Of a stretch of 64,000 nucleotides of DNA, positions 50,901-63,553 are shown in pieces (within the stretch, counting starts at the first letter, position 1; the number at the start of each line of letters is the position of its first letter). The DNA lies in the NCBI GenBank assembly GCA_019722365.1, contig JADFUC010000464.1:558001-622000 (forward strand), in the 5' to 3' direction. The notes beneath the pieces are model-generated. The model was not told the origin of the DNA. It did no database searches and saw nothing but the letters and a program-made list of their open reading frames with translations. The position numbers and the translations under genes were made by a program. This DNA is from Lithospermum erythrorhizon (Eukaryota > Streptophyta > Magnoliopsida > Boraginales > Boraginaceae).

Positions 50901-51071
50901 TTTAATAATACTAATTCATGATCAAAGCTAATAATTTATCTTTTTTGTCTTTTCAATTTAGACACCCAACCTCATTCTTCACACAAAAAACACTTGATCT
51001 TCCTCCTCCTTAAACCTTAAACCTTAAACCTAAACATTGTTAAGGTTTCACAATTCATTAAATAATTAAGG
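47939..51071. other. Divergent intergenic region between PDCB and the helicase
   Basis: This holds the promoters of the minus-strand PDCB gene and the plus-strand helicase gene; the sequence is very AT-rich. A homopurine or repeat-type structure was not evident. The only coding-like patch is at 50075-50250, listed separately. The 60 bp before the helicase ATG contain a triple ACCTTAAACCT-type repeat, likely in its 5' UTR. Confidence 0.45.
50075..50250 (-). pseudogene. Orphan coding-like fragment, unknown protein
   Basis: This island is noticeably more GC-rich than the surrounding intergenic DNA. On the minus strand it reads open for over 55 codons, including FLMWLGSKILSTRTDISWDP and ALVALERQSIPYVRGSSISS, ending at TGA. 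The residue mix looks protein-like. I do not recognise the family and found no partner exons. It could be a captured gene fragment or the relic of a lost gene. Confidence 0.3.
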
Positions 51072-54000
51072 ATGTTGATTGAGCTACCTCGTCTAACGAA
51101 TGCTCTACGTGACCCATTCGATGCCGATCAAGCTTATCTTCACCGTAAAATCATCCTCCAAAACCTCCACTCCCGCAGGTTATTAATTAATTTAGTTGGC
51201 ATGTTCGACTTATCAATAAAAAATACTCGACTTTGATTAGTAAATTACGATTAAATAGTATCGATTACATTGTATTATAAATTACGAATACAAAAATTAC
51301 TAACTAAAGACAAGACAGTTAGATTAAATGTTACAAGTAGAATATATATTATGTCCCAACAAGAGTTGAACCAAAACTTAGTTGTGGAAGCTTGGGTCAG
51401 ATGCCACGAGACTATAAGAGTTAGTTGTGGAAGCTTGGGTCAGATGCCACCATACTCTTGAGCTATCGGCATATATGTAGTATGCAAAGTTAAATGAATG
51501 AATTAGAGCTTTAAAAGTAGGTTGGCTTTTTGTCGAATAAAAACGTGATAGTTAGATTGAAATGGAGGGAGTTTTGAAATTGATTGTGATTGTGATTTGT
51601 AGTTCGGCTGCTTCTCTCGATGAATCGGACCTGGCTAGAGCGATTGTTTATAACTGGGATGAAGGTACTGTCTCTATGTGCACTTTTATAGTCCCTCCAT
51701 CCCAAAGTAATTGTCCAATTTCTACATTTTGTACTCATTTTTGTTGTTGAATACGTGGAATATTATTTGGTGAAAATTATATCAAAAGATAGTGGTTTTA
51801 ATGGATTTTACTATTAATGTGATAATTTTGATTGTAATAGAAGTCTGTCAGTTAAGGTCGCAAAGTTTGTTGACTTTAACTTAAGAAGTTTGTCATAATC
51901 ATATAATCTTTGATATTAACATAGGGAGAATCGAGGTATTTTGGTTTTGGTTTGTATATCATACATTGCTATATTGGCTGAAAGTAGAGTTAATTACACT
52001 GTATTGTTTATATTATGTACTACGAGTATATGCTAGCAATGTTCCGCTAACTTATGATATCCCTATGGGCCATGATTTATGATTTTCAGTTTGATAAAAT
52101 GTCTGAAGTATATGTTCTGATGCAGCTTCAGCTGAAGTAAGGCAACTTTATAAGCAGTTTATTGGAGCAGTGGTAGACTTGATGGGCAGAGAAATGGTGT
52201 CCGAAGAGTTCAAAGAGGTAGCATTGAGTACATATAAGCTTTTTGCTGGCCCAGATGCTGGTGAAGAAGATGAGGATAATCAAAGAATCTCAGAGAAGAA
52301 GTAAGGAACTTATGTCTTTTCATGTTCTTTATTAGTATAATTAATGTCACATCTTTGAATAATGTATGATCCATACGGTTAGATGTGTGTGTGTGTGTGT
52401 TGGGGGGGTAAATGATGGCGGATACTCTCATGAATGATGACGGATACTCTCATGAAGTGAGCTTGTAAAATTCTAACATTAAGAACATAGAAAGCTTGTC
52501 TACCTCTCTTGTTTTAAGCTCATGCAGTTACCTAATCACATGTGTAATATCCTAGTATCAAGTCTTTTGGTCAGTTCTCTTATATTTCTTCAATGAACTC
52601 AGTCATTCACACTCTTCAGTCTACAAGTGTTCCTAAAGAAGTAGAAGCCGTTTTCTTTGTACGAACAGCAATTTGAGCTCTATTTCTGGCAATTTGAGCT
52701 CTACTTCTGGATACTTTTGTTAAATATCTCTCTTTTCTCCTCCTTGGTCGAAATAATATATTATGTATCTCATTATTGCTGTAGTATCTCTCAAGAGTCG
52801 TTGCCATTCTTGGTTGAAGTGGATATGATCATATGAAACAGTTATATATGTAAGATGATATACTATTCTTCATTTTAACTTGCCAGTATCACCTCATTTG
52901 ATCTGTCATTTTACTAAGGAGTTCTATGCTGAAGTCCATTTTGGCTCGCCCACTTGTTCAGAAGTAAATTTTTTGAAAAAAATTATTTAAAATATTTTGA
53001 GTGGTAGATGGTGCTAAGGTATAGCCTAATATCGTTTTCTTACCCTGTCATGTAAATCCAGATCAGAATTGCAAAGGCTAGTTGGTCGTACTATTGCAGA
53101 AACAAACTTGTTAAACATTTCTTCTCTGGCCCAGAGGCTTTTCAGATTACAGAATAATACCCATGCAGCCATTTCTATGCAACAGCAAAATGGAAAAGAC
53201 GATGACATTGAATTTGGAGCAGACCTTGTTTTCAACCCTCCAGCGCGATTTCTAATTGATGTTTCAGTAGAGGACATTGATATAATGGGAAGTGGAATTG
53301 ATGCTAACTCTTCAAGTCATGAGGGATGGTATGAACAAGAAGGGGCGGCAAGTTCTCAGAATATATCCAGTGGTGGGAAGTTTGATTTGGAGTGGTTGAG
53401 AGATGCATGTGAAAAGATATTAAGGGAAACCACCTCACAGCTTCCTCGAGATGAGTTAGCTATGGCCATATGCCGTGTTCTTGATTCGGGAAAACCTGGA
53501 GATGAGGTATCCCCATACTTTGTGGTACTCACATTGTTTCCCATTTGTTTGTCGTGAATTCTTTATGCAAATCCTCATAAATATTCAACTACGTGATCAA
53601 AAGATAGCTGGTGATTTGCTGGATCTTGCGGGGGATAACGCATTTGAAACAGTCCAAGACTTTATCATTGTAAGTTAAGGCATTGTGTCCCAACTTCCAA
53701 GTCCCTTGTATCTTCAAGTCATGGCCAGCTAATTTGGTGCTCCACTATCTTTCTCTGTTTCAAGTATACAACCTTTTCTTCCATTATAAATCTCGAAAGT
53801 TCAGAAACAGTCTCATTCTCTATTTGATTTGGCTGTAACTGAATCTGGCATCCATCTCTATTAATCTATTATATTTGACAGAATTTAGATGTAAGTTGTA
53901 AAGATTCATTGATTAGGGTCTTAACTTGGCGTGGTTTAAAATTTAAATAGTAGTTTTGGTAAGATTCAGCAATTTTCTTAGTTCCATGAAGCTGTTTATT

Positions 54001-54545
54001 GTTTTTGTTGTTCGACAGTTGCTGGTCTTTCCTATTGTTCCACATTTTGAAATTTCCTTTTGTTTTTCAGCACAGAAAGGAACTTGTTGATGCTATTCAT
54101 CATGGTCTGCATGTAATAAAATCTGATAAATCGGCTTCGAACACCCAAATCCGCATGCCGAGCTATGGCACACAGGTAAATTAAGGAATATATTGTAGCA
54201 CACATTTATAGGGGCTACTGATTTGTCCAGAAATAACTTTTAGACTTAATATAGGTTACTATTCAAACTGAGTCAGGGCGGCAAATTGATAAACTTCGAC
54301 GAAAGGAGGAAAAGAAGCATAGGCGTGGAGTCGAGGATGAATATTCCTCGGTGAGTTTTAGCTCGCTACTCCAAGCAAGCGAGAAGAAGAATGTTTTTGA
54401 CAATGTCATTGGCCGAGGGGAAGCTGCAAACACATTAGCAGCTACTGCTCTTCCTCAAGGAACTGTTAGGAAACATCACAAGGGATATGAGGAAGTTATA
54501 ATTCCTGCCACTCAAACTGCTCCCATGAAACCACAGAGAGACTGA
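51072..54545 (+). CDS. DExH14: N-terminal exons of the DExH14-like helicase, ending at a premature stop
   Basis: Exons 51072-51178, 51603-51664, 52126-52300, 53062-53506, 53604-53669, 54071-54175 and 54255-54545. All junctions are GT-AG with matching phase, and 416 codons are open before TGA at 54543-54545. The start MLIELPRLTNALRDPFDADQ is the family N-terminus. Conserved pieces include IVYNWDEASAEVRQLYKQF, FDLEWLRDACEKIL, IAGDLLDLAGDNAFETVQDF and ALPQGTVRKHHKGYEEV. In homologues the last exon continues as MKPGE(K/R)L into the helicase cassette; here MKP is followed by QRD and stop. A second strong donor inside the exon (CCTCG then GTGAGT at 54351) would skip the lesion in frame at the cost of 64 codons. 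Whether that is used is unknown. Confidence 0.75.
51378..51450. repeat. 30-bp exact direct repeat in helicase intron 1
   Basis: A 30-bp sequence (core GTTGTGGAAGCTTGGGTCAG) occurs at 51378-51407 and again at 51421-51450, separated by 13 bp. It is inside intron 1 of the helicase gene and has no coding role. Confidence 0.9.
52386..52465. repeat. TG microsatellite and short duplication in helicase intron 3
   Basis: A (TG)n tract ends in a run of G, followed by two copies of GACGGATACTCTCATGAA-like sequence. A second duplication (CAATTTGAGCTCTAYTTCTGG twice) lies near 52668-52709 in the same intron. Confidence 0.8.
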
Positions 54546-54654
54546 GGAGGTGGTGATTTCTTTTATTTTGTTTCTTCAAAGTGTTGCACATAGTGTATAG
54601 GGAGTTCGCAGATTTTCTCTTCAAGCTTATTAGTGAAGGCATTACGGGAGAATT

Positions 54655-54885
54655 CCAAACTTTGTTTTGTCGCTGCGACGTGGCGGTGTGGCGAGGTGGA
54701 AGCCTTGAGTACTCTGACATTCCTTATTTTAATACTGGTGGCGGCGCTTCCGCCACAACACAAAGGCGGAAAAGGCGGCGCCATGGCAACCCCTTGGGTA
54801 CTTCGCCGCCACACACCTCCCGGTGGCGATGAGCTGTCGCCTTGCCCTGCCACACCACCATTTACAAACTATGCCCATGAGGGTG
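54655..54885. mobile_element. GC-rich MITE-like insertion next to the broken helicase exon
   Basis: About 230 bp of very GC-rich sequence interrupt an AT-rich intron. The ends pair imperfectly: TGGCGGTGTGGCGAGG at about 54681 and, inverted, GGTGGTGTGGCAGGGCAAGG at about 54841-54860. A perfect 7-bp stem (GTGGCGG / CCGCCAC) lies near 54738. GGCG-rich sequence of this type is common in hAT-like non-autonomous elements. It begins about 110 bp after the premature stop. Confidence 0.5.
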
Positions 54886-55277
54886 ACTTGTAATGTTCAG
54901 ATAGTTTTAATCAGAAAAGAACTGCAGCCAAAACGCTCTCATATTAAATATATTTCGTTGTCAGTAACATTTTTGCCCATATTGTACATGTTTCAGCAGA
55001 CTATGCTAGTTGCGCTCTCATTTTTTTTCTTTCAGTTTTGGTCTTTTGTTTTGTTACTGTATTAGGCCATGAAATGATTGTCTGGAAGGTACTGTTGATT
55101 GACTTAGCACACCCCTTATCTACAAGCTTTCTGTTATGTATGCCATGATTTGAAGATAGACTCAACAGTGTTTTCTGGCACTTGTAACTCTTCTACTGTT
55201 GTGGCACCTACGACACTTGTTTAGCATAAATAGTGAAATTGCATTAACATTTTGTTTCAATACTATGTTTATGTCAG

Positions 55278-58200
55278 ATTGAAATAAGTGAGTTGGATGA
55301 CTTTGCACAAGCTGCTTTCCGTGGCTACAAATCCCTCAACCGTATCCAGAGCAAAATATTCCACACTACTTATAACAGTAATGAGAACATACTTGTAAGT
55401 GCCTGAACTTATTTCTTTAATTTAGATTTAATTAGTTCAGTGAAGAGTTTTTAATTATTATTTATTTTCTTACAGGTTTGTGCCCCAACTGGAGCTGGAA
55501 AAACTAATATCGCCATGATTGCAATTCTATATGAGGTGTTTTTTCTTTTTCACTGTTGCATTTGTGTCTTTTTGTGGAATTGACACTACATATCCTAGAC
55601 TCAGGCAACCTGCATTTCAGTAAAGAGTTACATCCTCCATCCCAAGAAAGATTGGGACAATTACCATTCCAGGAATAGTAGTTTGACCTTTAATGCTAAG
55701 GTTCATATGTCTAGAAGCTCTTCACAATTTATATATGGGGATTCTTGTTGATTGTGAATTCCTGTTGTGGTGTAATATTTTATTATTGCCAAAAATGATT
55801 AAGAGAACTGATGAGATAATTTTTAATCTTAATTCATTGTTAGTGTTATATTTCTTGAATCTTTCTTGGCCTTGAGATAGAAATAATATGAATTTATGAC
55901 ATTTTTCTTCTCTTCTATACTATGACTCTCTTGAGTATTTTTTCCTATGAATGTGGTTTTTCTTATCTATACTTTCCATATGACTTCTTCTGCCAATGTT
56001 AAATGCTTGTTCTCCTGGAATACTAATTCAAAATGGACCCTTGAGGCTTTCTTGAACTTGATGAAGTTGCATTTTTATTACTGTGTATTACTTTTTCAAA
56101 AATAAATAGTTTGCTCAGTAGTCCATTTGCTACTGCAGATAAAAAATCACTTCAAAGATGGTTATCTGCATAAGGACAAGTTCAAAATAGTTTATGTTGC
56201 TCCCATGAAGGTAAGGCTTTTCATCAAGGCCTCTTCTTTTTTCTCCTACTCTCTCTTTCTCCTTCTCCATTACTTCAACTGTTTATTTACGCATATTCAT
56301 CGATATATGTCGTCATCCCCATGAAGGCACTAGCTGCAGAAGTCACAACAACTTTCAGTCATCGACTAGCTCCATTGAATATAACAGTGAAAGAACTTAC
56401 TGGAGACATGCAACTTACAAAAACTGAACTAGAAGAAACCCAGGTTGCTCATCATCCATGTCATGCAACATCTTATTTTATAATTATATATGCTGTTTTG
56501 CCATCTCACTCTGTTTTGACCAGATGATAGTGACAACACCTGAGAAATGGGATGTTATTACTCGGAAAAGTAGTGACATGTCAATGTCTATGCTGGTGAA
56601 ACTCCTTATTATTGATGAAGTACATCTATTGAATGATGACAGAGGCCCTGTCATAGAAGCGTTAGTAGCTCGAACACTTCGTCAGGTTAAGACTCTTTGG
56701 CTCCACCTGTTTGTTCATTCTCGTTTCTCCTGTTGATTTTAGAGCATTGTCTCTATCTGCAAGCTCTTCTGTGTCATTTTAAAGTTCTTCTACCCTAAGT
56801 ATGCAATGGTACTTCTTGTAAATCTACTCATGTCAGGTGGAGTCCTCGCAGTCAATGATACGCATTGTTGGCCTTTCAGCCACACTACCCAATTACCTGG
56901 AGGTTAGTCTAGTGAACTGTTATGTCACTCTTATCAATAATTACATGACAGGGTTAGATGAGTCTATGAAATGCTATCTAACTTTTCACCATACAATATT
57001 ATTCTCATTGCGCATAGATAATCATCATATCCTTCTCTGATATGCAGGTTGCCCAGTTTCTGAGGGTAAATCCGGAGACAGGTCTTTTCTTTTTTGATTC
57101 TACTTATCGCCCGGTTCCCCTAGCTCAGCAGTATATTGGAATTAGTGAACAAAACTTTCAAGCTCGCAATGAACTGCTGAATGAGATTTGCTACAATAAG
57201 GTTACATGTTCCCCAAGGCTATTCCTTCGCAAGTATGAAGTCAGAACTCAGAGCATTTCATACATAACTCTATTTAATATGTCAGGTTGTTGAATCACTG
57301 AAACAAGGATATCAGGCCATGGTGTTTGTTCATGCGCGGAAAGAAACAGGAAGGACAGCAGAGAAACTGGTAACTCTACCAGGCATAACGTGCTTCCATG
57401 ATTTTTTTTCCTTTCCCTTTTTTTTTGTAATTAAAATATCATTTACAGTCCACGATTTGGATGTCGGGGGGGTCAGGGTGGAACAGGGGTTACATATTGA
57501 TTCTCTCCGTTTTTGTGACAATTTACAAATTTTTACAATGGTTAATTGGGCCTAATATTTTACACCATTAAATTACATCCACCTCCAAATCATAACCCCC
57601 TAAAACCTGTGGCATATCCAGACAGAGTGACGGACTATTACACTAAGCATATAAGGGAAACAACTACCACATTGTAATCAAGCATAACCTTTTATATTTG
57701 TTTGAAACAATCCCTTTTCTTGGTTCACATAGCCTCTTTCTCAGGATATAGGAAAGGGACAATTATTAGCTTTCTCAAGACGTTTCCAGTTTATCCTCTC
57801 TTATTTTGTATGATACAGAAAGAATGTCACCTGACCAAATTAAGAGATAATTAATTACCGTCTATGTTAGACGGAAAATGGTTGTCTAGAGTTATGAACA
57901 ATGTATTGTCATTCTATTTGATTTTTTGTAATTAAGTTATCGTGTTGGAATTTGTATAGGTTGAACTGGCACAGAAAAATGAAACATCCGAGCTCTTTAA
58001 GAATGAAGTTCATCCTCAATTTCAGTTAATGAAGGCAAGAAATACCATTATAAAATGAATTGTTCAGGAAAATAGTACTTTGTAATTTAAACTTTATTTG
58101 TGCATTTCAGAAGGAGGTTCATAAGTCAAGAAACAGAGAGCTTGTTCAGCTTTTCGGTGATGGTATAGGTATTCATCATGCTGGTATGTTAAGAGCTGAT

Positions 58201-61200
58201 AGAAGCCTGACAGAACGGCTCTTCTCCCAGGGTCTCTTAAAGGTTATCCCTAGTTTCTACTCTGATATGAAGTTAAGCTACCTTTCCTTCTACAATCTCA
58301 TGAAAACCTTCATCGACCAATAGGTGCTTGTTTGCACAGCGACTTTGGCTTGGGGAGTAAATCTGCCGGCTCACACTGTTGTGATTAAGGTTTGTCTACA
58401 TTTTAATTAGTTAGCGGAGAAAGTGTAAAATCAGATACCAATGGTCATTTGAGTAGTGACATATTGTGTCTCTTTGATTGCTCTGATATAAATTTGTCTC
58501 ATTAAATTTATTTTGTTTCCTCCGGGCGTTGATTGGAAATATGGTAGATTTTATTTATATGAATTCTGCAGAAGCAACCTCTGCGCCATTTGTCACCCAA
58601 TCTTAGTTCTGTTATTTTTTCTAGTCTGGAACACAGAAGCTTAATATCATGGCAATGGAATATGAATGTAGGATGTGATTTGGTTATAAATGTTCCCCTT
58701 GGGATCTAATTTTTTTAATGAAGCTATGCTTACAGAATTGCATATTACCTTGTATTACTATAAATAGAAGAACTTTAAAATCTTTTAGGTCTTATGGATT
58801 AATTATGGGCACATTCTCATTGTCAAATTAATTCCTGTATATTTGGATGCTGTTTTGGTGCATGCACCTATTTTAGAATGGAGCTGGGAACTAACATATT
58901 ACTTCATTTAAATAAATTAGGGAACTCAAATTTATGATCCAAAGGCTGGTGGATGGCGGGATTTGGGCATGCTTGATGTTATGCAGGTCAGACCTGTGGT
59001 CTAGTCATTTATTGAAGTCTTTGGTAGTGTCTTTTTTTCAGAGTTATTTCTGTACAAGTTTATATCTGTAATAGCTTTTATGCTCCAGATTTTTGGGCGT
59101 GCTGGAAGACCCCAGTTTGACAAAAGTGGTGAAGGCATTATAATCACAACACACGACAAATTGGCTTATTATTTGCGGCTGCTAACGAGTCAACTGCCCA
59201 TAGAAAGTCAGGTTGATGCATACGACTTGTAGTTTGTCATTATGAAAAGTAATTTATTGCCTGCTCCTGTTGATGTTAAGATGCTTATGGCCATTTTCTG
59301 ATAGTAGGAACCTTATTGCTGAAGGCGTTGGATCTGCAGCCCGTTTTCCGCCTATGGTCACTTAACATTATTGTGAAATTAATTAATTTGACTTATTAAA
59401 CCATACCAATTCCATGGTCTACACTTTTGATGCCCCTGTGTTGTAATTTTCTGTATCCATGAAGCTGTCTCTGAATTTTGAATTTCTTCTCATTTTCCAC
59501 ACCATCATTTAAAACTGCAGTCGGAATGTGTCAATTCCAAGTGTGTTGGAAGAATGGTTACATTGCTTATCGAATGTTTTTTGTTCTCTTGCAGTTCATC
59601 AAGTCCTTGAAGGACAATTTGAATGCAGAAGTGGCACTGGGAACTGTGACTAATGTAAAGGAAGCTTGTGCTTGGCTTGGCTACACATATCTTTTCATAA
59701 GGATGAAAATGAACCCTCTAGTGTACGGGATTGGATGGGAAGAGGTAACTACTACATCCATCATAGTGTAGCAATGTAGTTTTCTACTGATGGAACTATA
59801 CACATTCTTTGCCTTCCATTATCAAAGACAATCTTCTGGATGGAGAATGAACTTCTCTAAATTCACACCAGAATGAAAAGCAACACGCTTATCTTATAGG
59901 AGTAGATAACTTATTTAATTCACCCATTTACCTTTCTCCCCAAATATCATCCAGCTGAAGGTTTCCTTCTCAATATACTTCCATCCATATCACAAACGGA
60001 ACAGCACTTTCCTAGATAAAAAAATATTTTTTTATAAATGATTAAATCTCTATTCTCAATCTAAAAAAAAATTTAAGAAGTATTGGTCATTCAAACATGC
60101 TTGAACTAAACAAACATAATTTAATTACGAAATAAAATTTAAGTATCAAAATGATATGAGGGTATTAATGAGAATTAAGTCAAACTTGGTCCATTGACCC
60201 AATTTGTTAATATGACTAACTCAGCGACCCAATTTACATTTATGGTAAAACTAGGGGACCTAGATGTCATTCACTCCCGTCTATAGAATGACAGTTTTTT
60301 CTTTGATATCTGGACTGTGGTATTTTTTCAAGGTAATGCCTTGAGATTTATAAATGAAGCGGTAAATCATTTAAAAAATTGAAGTTAAATGGAAGTTGAG
60401 GACCGTCTCACTCAATTTTATAAAAATTGCTCCATGTCAGGTTGCAAGAGAAAGTATACAGCATAATTATTAATAAATAGTTAATTAGTGGTAAGAAATC
60501 GGGACTGTATATCCCGAAATGGAAAATGTCCCAATTAAAGTTGGATGGATGGAGCACGACATGTATCTCATTGTGATCTCTCCAAACCCTTTTCCTGTGG
60601 TTTAGATGATCTCGATGTTAGTCATATTATAATTTCGTAAGTAACTAAGTATGCTAGATACATTTTCCTTGCTAGGTCCTTGCTGATCCGTCTTTGAGCT
60701 TAAAGCAAAGAGCTCTAGTGACAGATGCTGCCCGAGAGCTTGATACGGCAAAGATGATGCGTTTTGATGAGAAAAGTGGGAACTTCTATTGTACAGAGCT
60801 TGGACGTATTGCAAGTCATTTCTACATCCAGTATTCTAGTGTAGAGACTTACAATGAACTGTTGAAACGCCATATGAACGAAACTGAGGTAATTTTGGCT
60901 CCCTATTGATTGATCATATCAGTAAAAGAGCAGAACCTCTTGGGCCTTGTATATTTAAGCTGCATGACTAAAATTTGAGCAAACTTTAGCCTAAAATAAC
61001 ATGGTTATGTATAGCGCCCCTCCCCACTTTTCCTCTTTTGTCACTTACCTAGTTTCTTTTTTGCATGAGGCCTCTGACAGGAGGATTCTCTTGAGCCCTC
61101 TGTTCACATCCTTCTATACATTAGTACTTCAAACTTGATTGCATGTATTCTTCTTTGTTACTCCATTTCTAATACATGAGTAAGGGTGTGCGTTTCTTGT

Positions 61201-62088
61201 GTTAGATAATATGCAAAAAACTATATTTTGGCACAGGAAGATGCTAATACCAAAAAAGTCTCTTTGTGACCCTTAGAATCAACTTTATCTCTGTTCCTCA
61301 CACTTGGAAGAATTCTGTTGGAATTGTCTTTGTTTAAAGGCATTATTTTCTACTTTCTTACTGGCCGATCTGCCCTAATCTTTTGATCGAATATATAATT
61401 CAATGAATATATTATCTGGACAGACCACAGAGATAGATAAACTAGAGTGACGGAATACATGGACCAGATCACTGACTCAGGAGGAGATATTACATGGAAC
61501 TGAATAACCACAGGAGTTATCCTAATCTATCTACAACAGAGTGTCATAGTCCTAAGACTTTTGACTCATACCATCTGACATGCGCCTAACAATTCTTATA
61601 TACTGTGTTCTGATCATAGGTGATTGATATGGTGGCCCGATCTTCTGAATTTGAAAATATTGTTATCCGAGATGAGGAGCATAATGAGTTGGAATCGTTG
61701 ATGCGCACATCTTGTCCACTGGAAGTAAAAGGAGGTCTATCAAATAAACAGGGGAAAGTTTCAATACTTATTCAGGTACTCATTCCGCCCTCCTTTAAAA
61801 TAAAAGTATAGAAGTTCCAAGTATGATCTATTTAACCAAAGAGTGGAAATCATTTTATGTTAGGTGTATATATCTCGAGGTTCGCTTGACAGCTTTTCGC
61901 TAGTGTCAGATGCCACCTATGTAAGTGCCAGCTTAGGTCGAATCATGCGGGCGTTATTTGAGATATGTCTCCGCAGAGGATGGTCTGAGATGGCTTCCCT
62001 CATGTTAGAATTCTGCAAGGCTGTGGACCGTCAAATATGGCCCCATCAACATCCTCTCAGACAGTTTGACAGGGATATATCTTTGGAT
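55278..62088 (+). CDS. DExH14: First helicase cassette and start of the Sec63 region, open frame without its own start
   Basis: Seventeen exons: 55278-55394, 55476-55535, 56139-56210, 56327-56443, 56524-56685, 56837-56902, 57048-57200, 57286-57369, 57960-58034, 58111-58242, 58324-58389, 58921-58986, 59089-59211, 59595-59744, 60676-60888, 61620-61775 and 61864-62088. All are phase 0 and total 679 codons with no stop. Motifs in order: Q-motif-like [13 protein letters not shown], Walker A APTGAGKT, Ia [13 protein letters not shown] ([12 protein letters not shown]), SAT (GLSATLPN), [19 protein letters not shown], and [14 protein letters not shown]. The winged-helix and Sec63 parts follow ([30 protein letters not shown]). 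Every catalytic motif of cassette 1 is present. One intron (58035-58110) uses a GC donor. The frame starts with ATT and needs joining to the upstream exons. Confidence 0.85.
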
Positions 62089-62254
62089 GTATGCCTATCA
62101 TAAAATCTTCTTTCAACATAAATGGATATATATATTACTTCCATTTATTTTTAATTTTTTGTCTTTTGTTCAGACTCTAGGAAGCCCGAGAATGTAGTGA
62201 GTTTCCATCCTGTACCATTGATGAGACTTACCAAGTCACCTTTTTAAATCACAG

Positions 62255-63462
62255 ATTGATTTGATCATGGCCCCCGACTTCATATGGAAGGATCGCTTTC
62301 ATGGAACCGCACAACGCTGGTGGATACTGGTTGAGGTACCCCGTTAATTAATAAACTATTTGTCATAATAGTAACTAGATTGTTGAGTCTTGATAACACA
62401 AGTGGTTTATCTTATGTTGGTTTTATTTGAGTCTTCTTTCTTGAGGAACATTGATGTAAGTTCTTGAAAGGGTTCACGAGGACCGCCATGGCATGCCAGT
62501 TGACTGTGTAATTGACACTTTTTGTCCTTTTAGTTGGTATTTATTAAATTTAAGGATCAAGTTAGTGAATAAAGATATAAATGTTGTTGTTGTTAAGTAC
62601 TTTTTGTCCCAATCATTTTAGATTTATCTCGTAGTTTTATAATATCATTTAAAGAGCCAGTTTCAAAATACTGCTATCATTGAAACTAGCTTAATATTCC
62701 CGATCCATTGTTTTCAAGCCTAGTGACTATGATCGGTAGTAAATTGGACTGTTACTTAGGGACGCATATTAGACCTCCTTCCATGTTAGTTATTTCCTCT
62801 TAATTCATTGAAATAGTATTTTGAATAACTCATTGTCTATGTTTCACAGGGTTTTCAAATGTTCTCATATTTTTTTAAATATTATTGCTCCCATGTATGC
62901 ATACATTCCATAGTTTCTACTTAAGAAAGATAAAAGTTTACGAAGGAAATATTTGTATTCATGGAAAATTTGTCTACTAATTTAGTGTAAAGCCCACAGC
63001 CCCAGACTGAGTATGATACATTGTAAATGCCTTCACCATTAAGAAGAATGACACCGTCCAACATCTGCCAAGTGGCCTGGGAACTTTAAGTGGGAGTCAT
63101 TTGTATGAATTATACCTCATGCATTATTTTGGTTCTTGCTACCTACTTGTATCGTCTAACGAGTTTTCTTTGTCTACAATCTTAATACGATCTACGGTTA
63201 TTATATAATTTCACTTCAGTTACAGAATCTTATCAAATGATATTTTTGGATTAAATAGGATTCTGAAAACGATCATATATACCATTCCGAGCTCTTTGCT
63301 TTGTCTAAACGGAAGGCCAAGGGGGAGCCGCAGAAGCTAACCTTTACAGTGCCAATCTTTGAACCTCATCCTGCTCAGTACTTTATAAGAGCAGTTTCCG
63401 ATTCCTGGTTGCATTCTGAGGCATTCTATTCAATATCTCTCCATAATCTTGCACTACCTGAG
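62255..63462 (+). pseudogene. DExH14: Surviving Sec63-region exons of the helicase
   Basis: Exons 62255-62335 (27 codons, IDLIMAPDFIWKDRFHGTAQ) and 63259-63462 (68 codons, with LTFTVPIFEPHPAQYFIRAV and SDSWLHSEAFYSISLHNLAL) are intact, phase 0 and GT-AG bounded. Their protein matches the second half of the first Sec63 region. Direct splicing from the exon ending at 62088 to the one at 62255 would be in frame but would lack about 60 family residues, including a helix-rich segment. Confidence 0.75.
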
Positions 63463-63553
63463 GTTTGCATTCGACTTTGATTTTGTGTAGTAGTATATAT
63501 AGTTCAGGTCATTCAGCCTCTATGAATCGTGATTTATCTCCACGCATTTCCAG

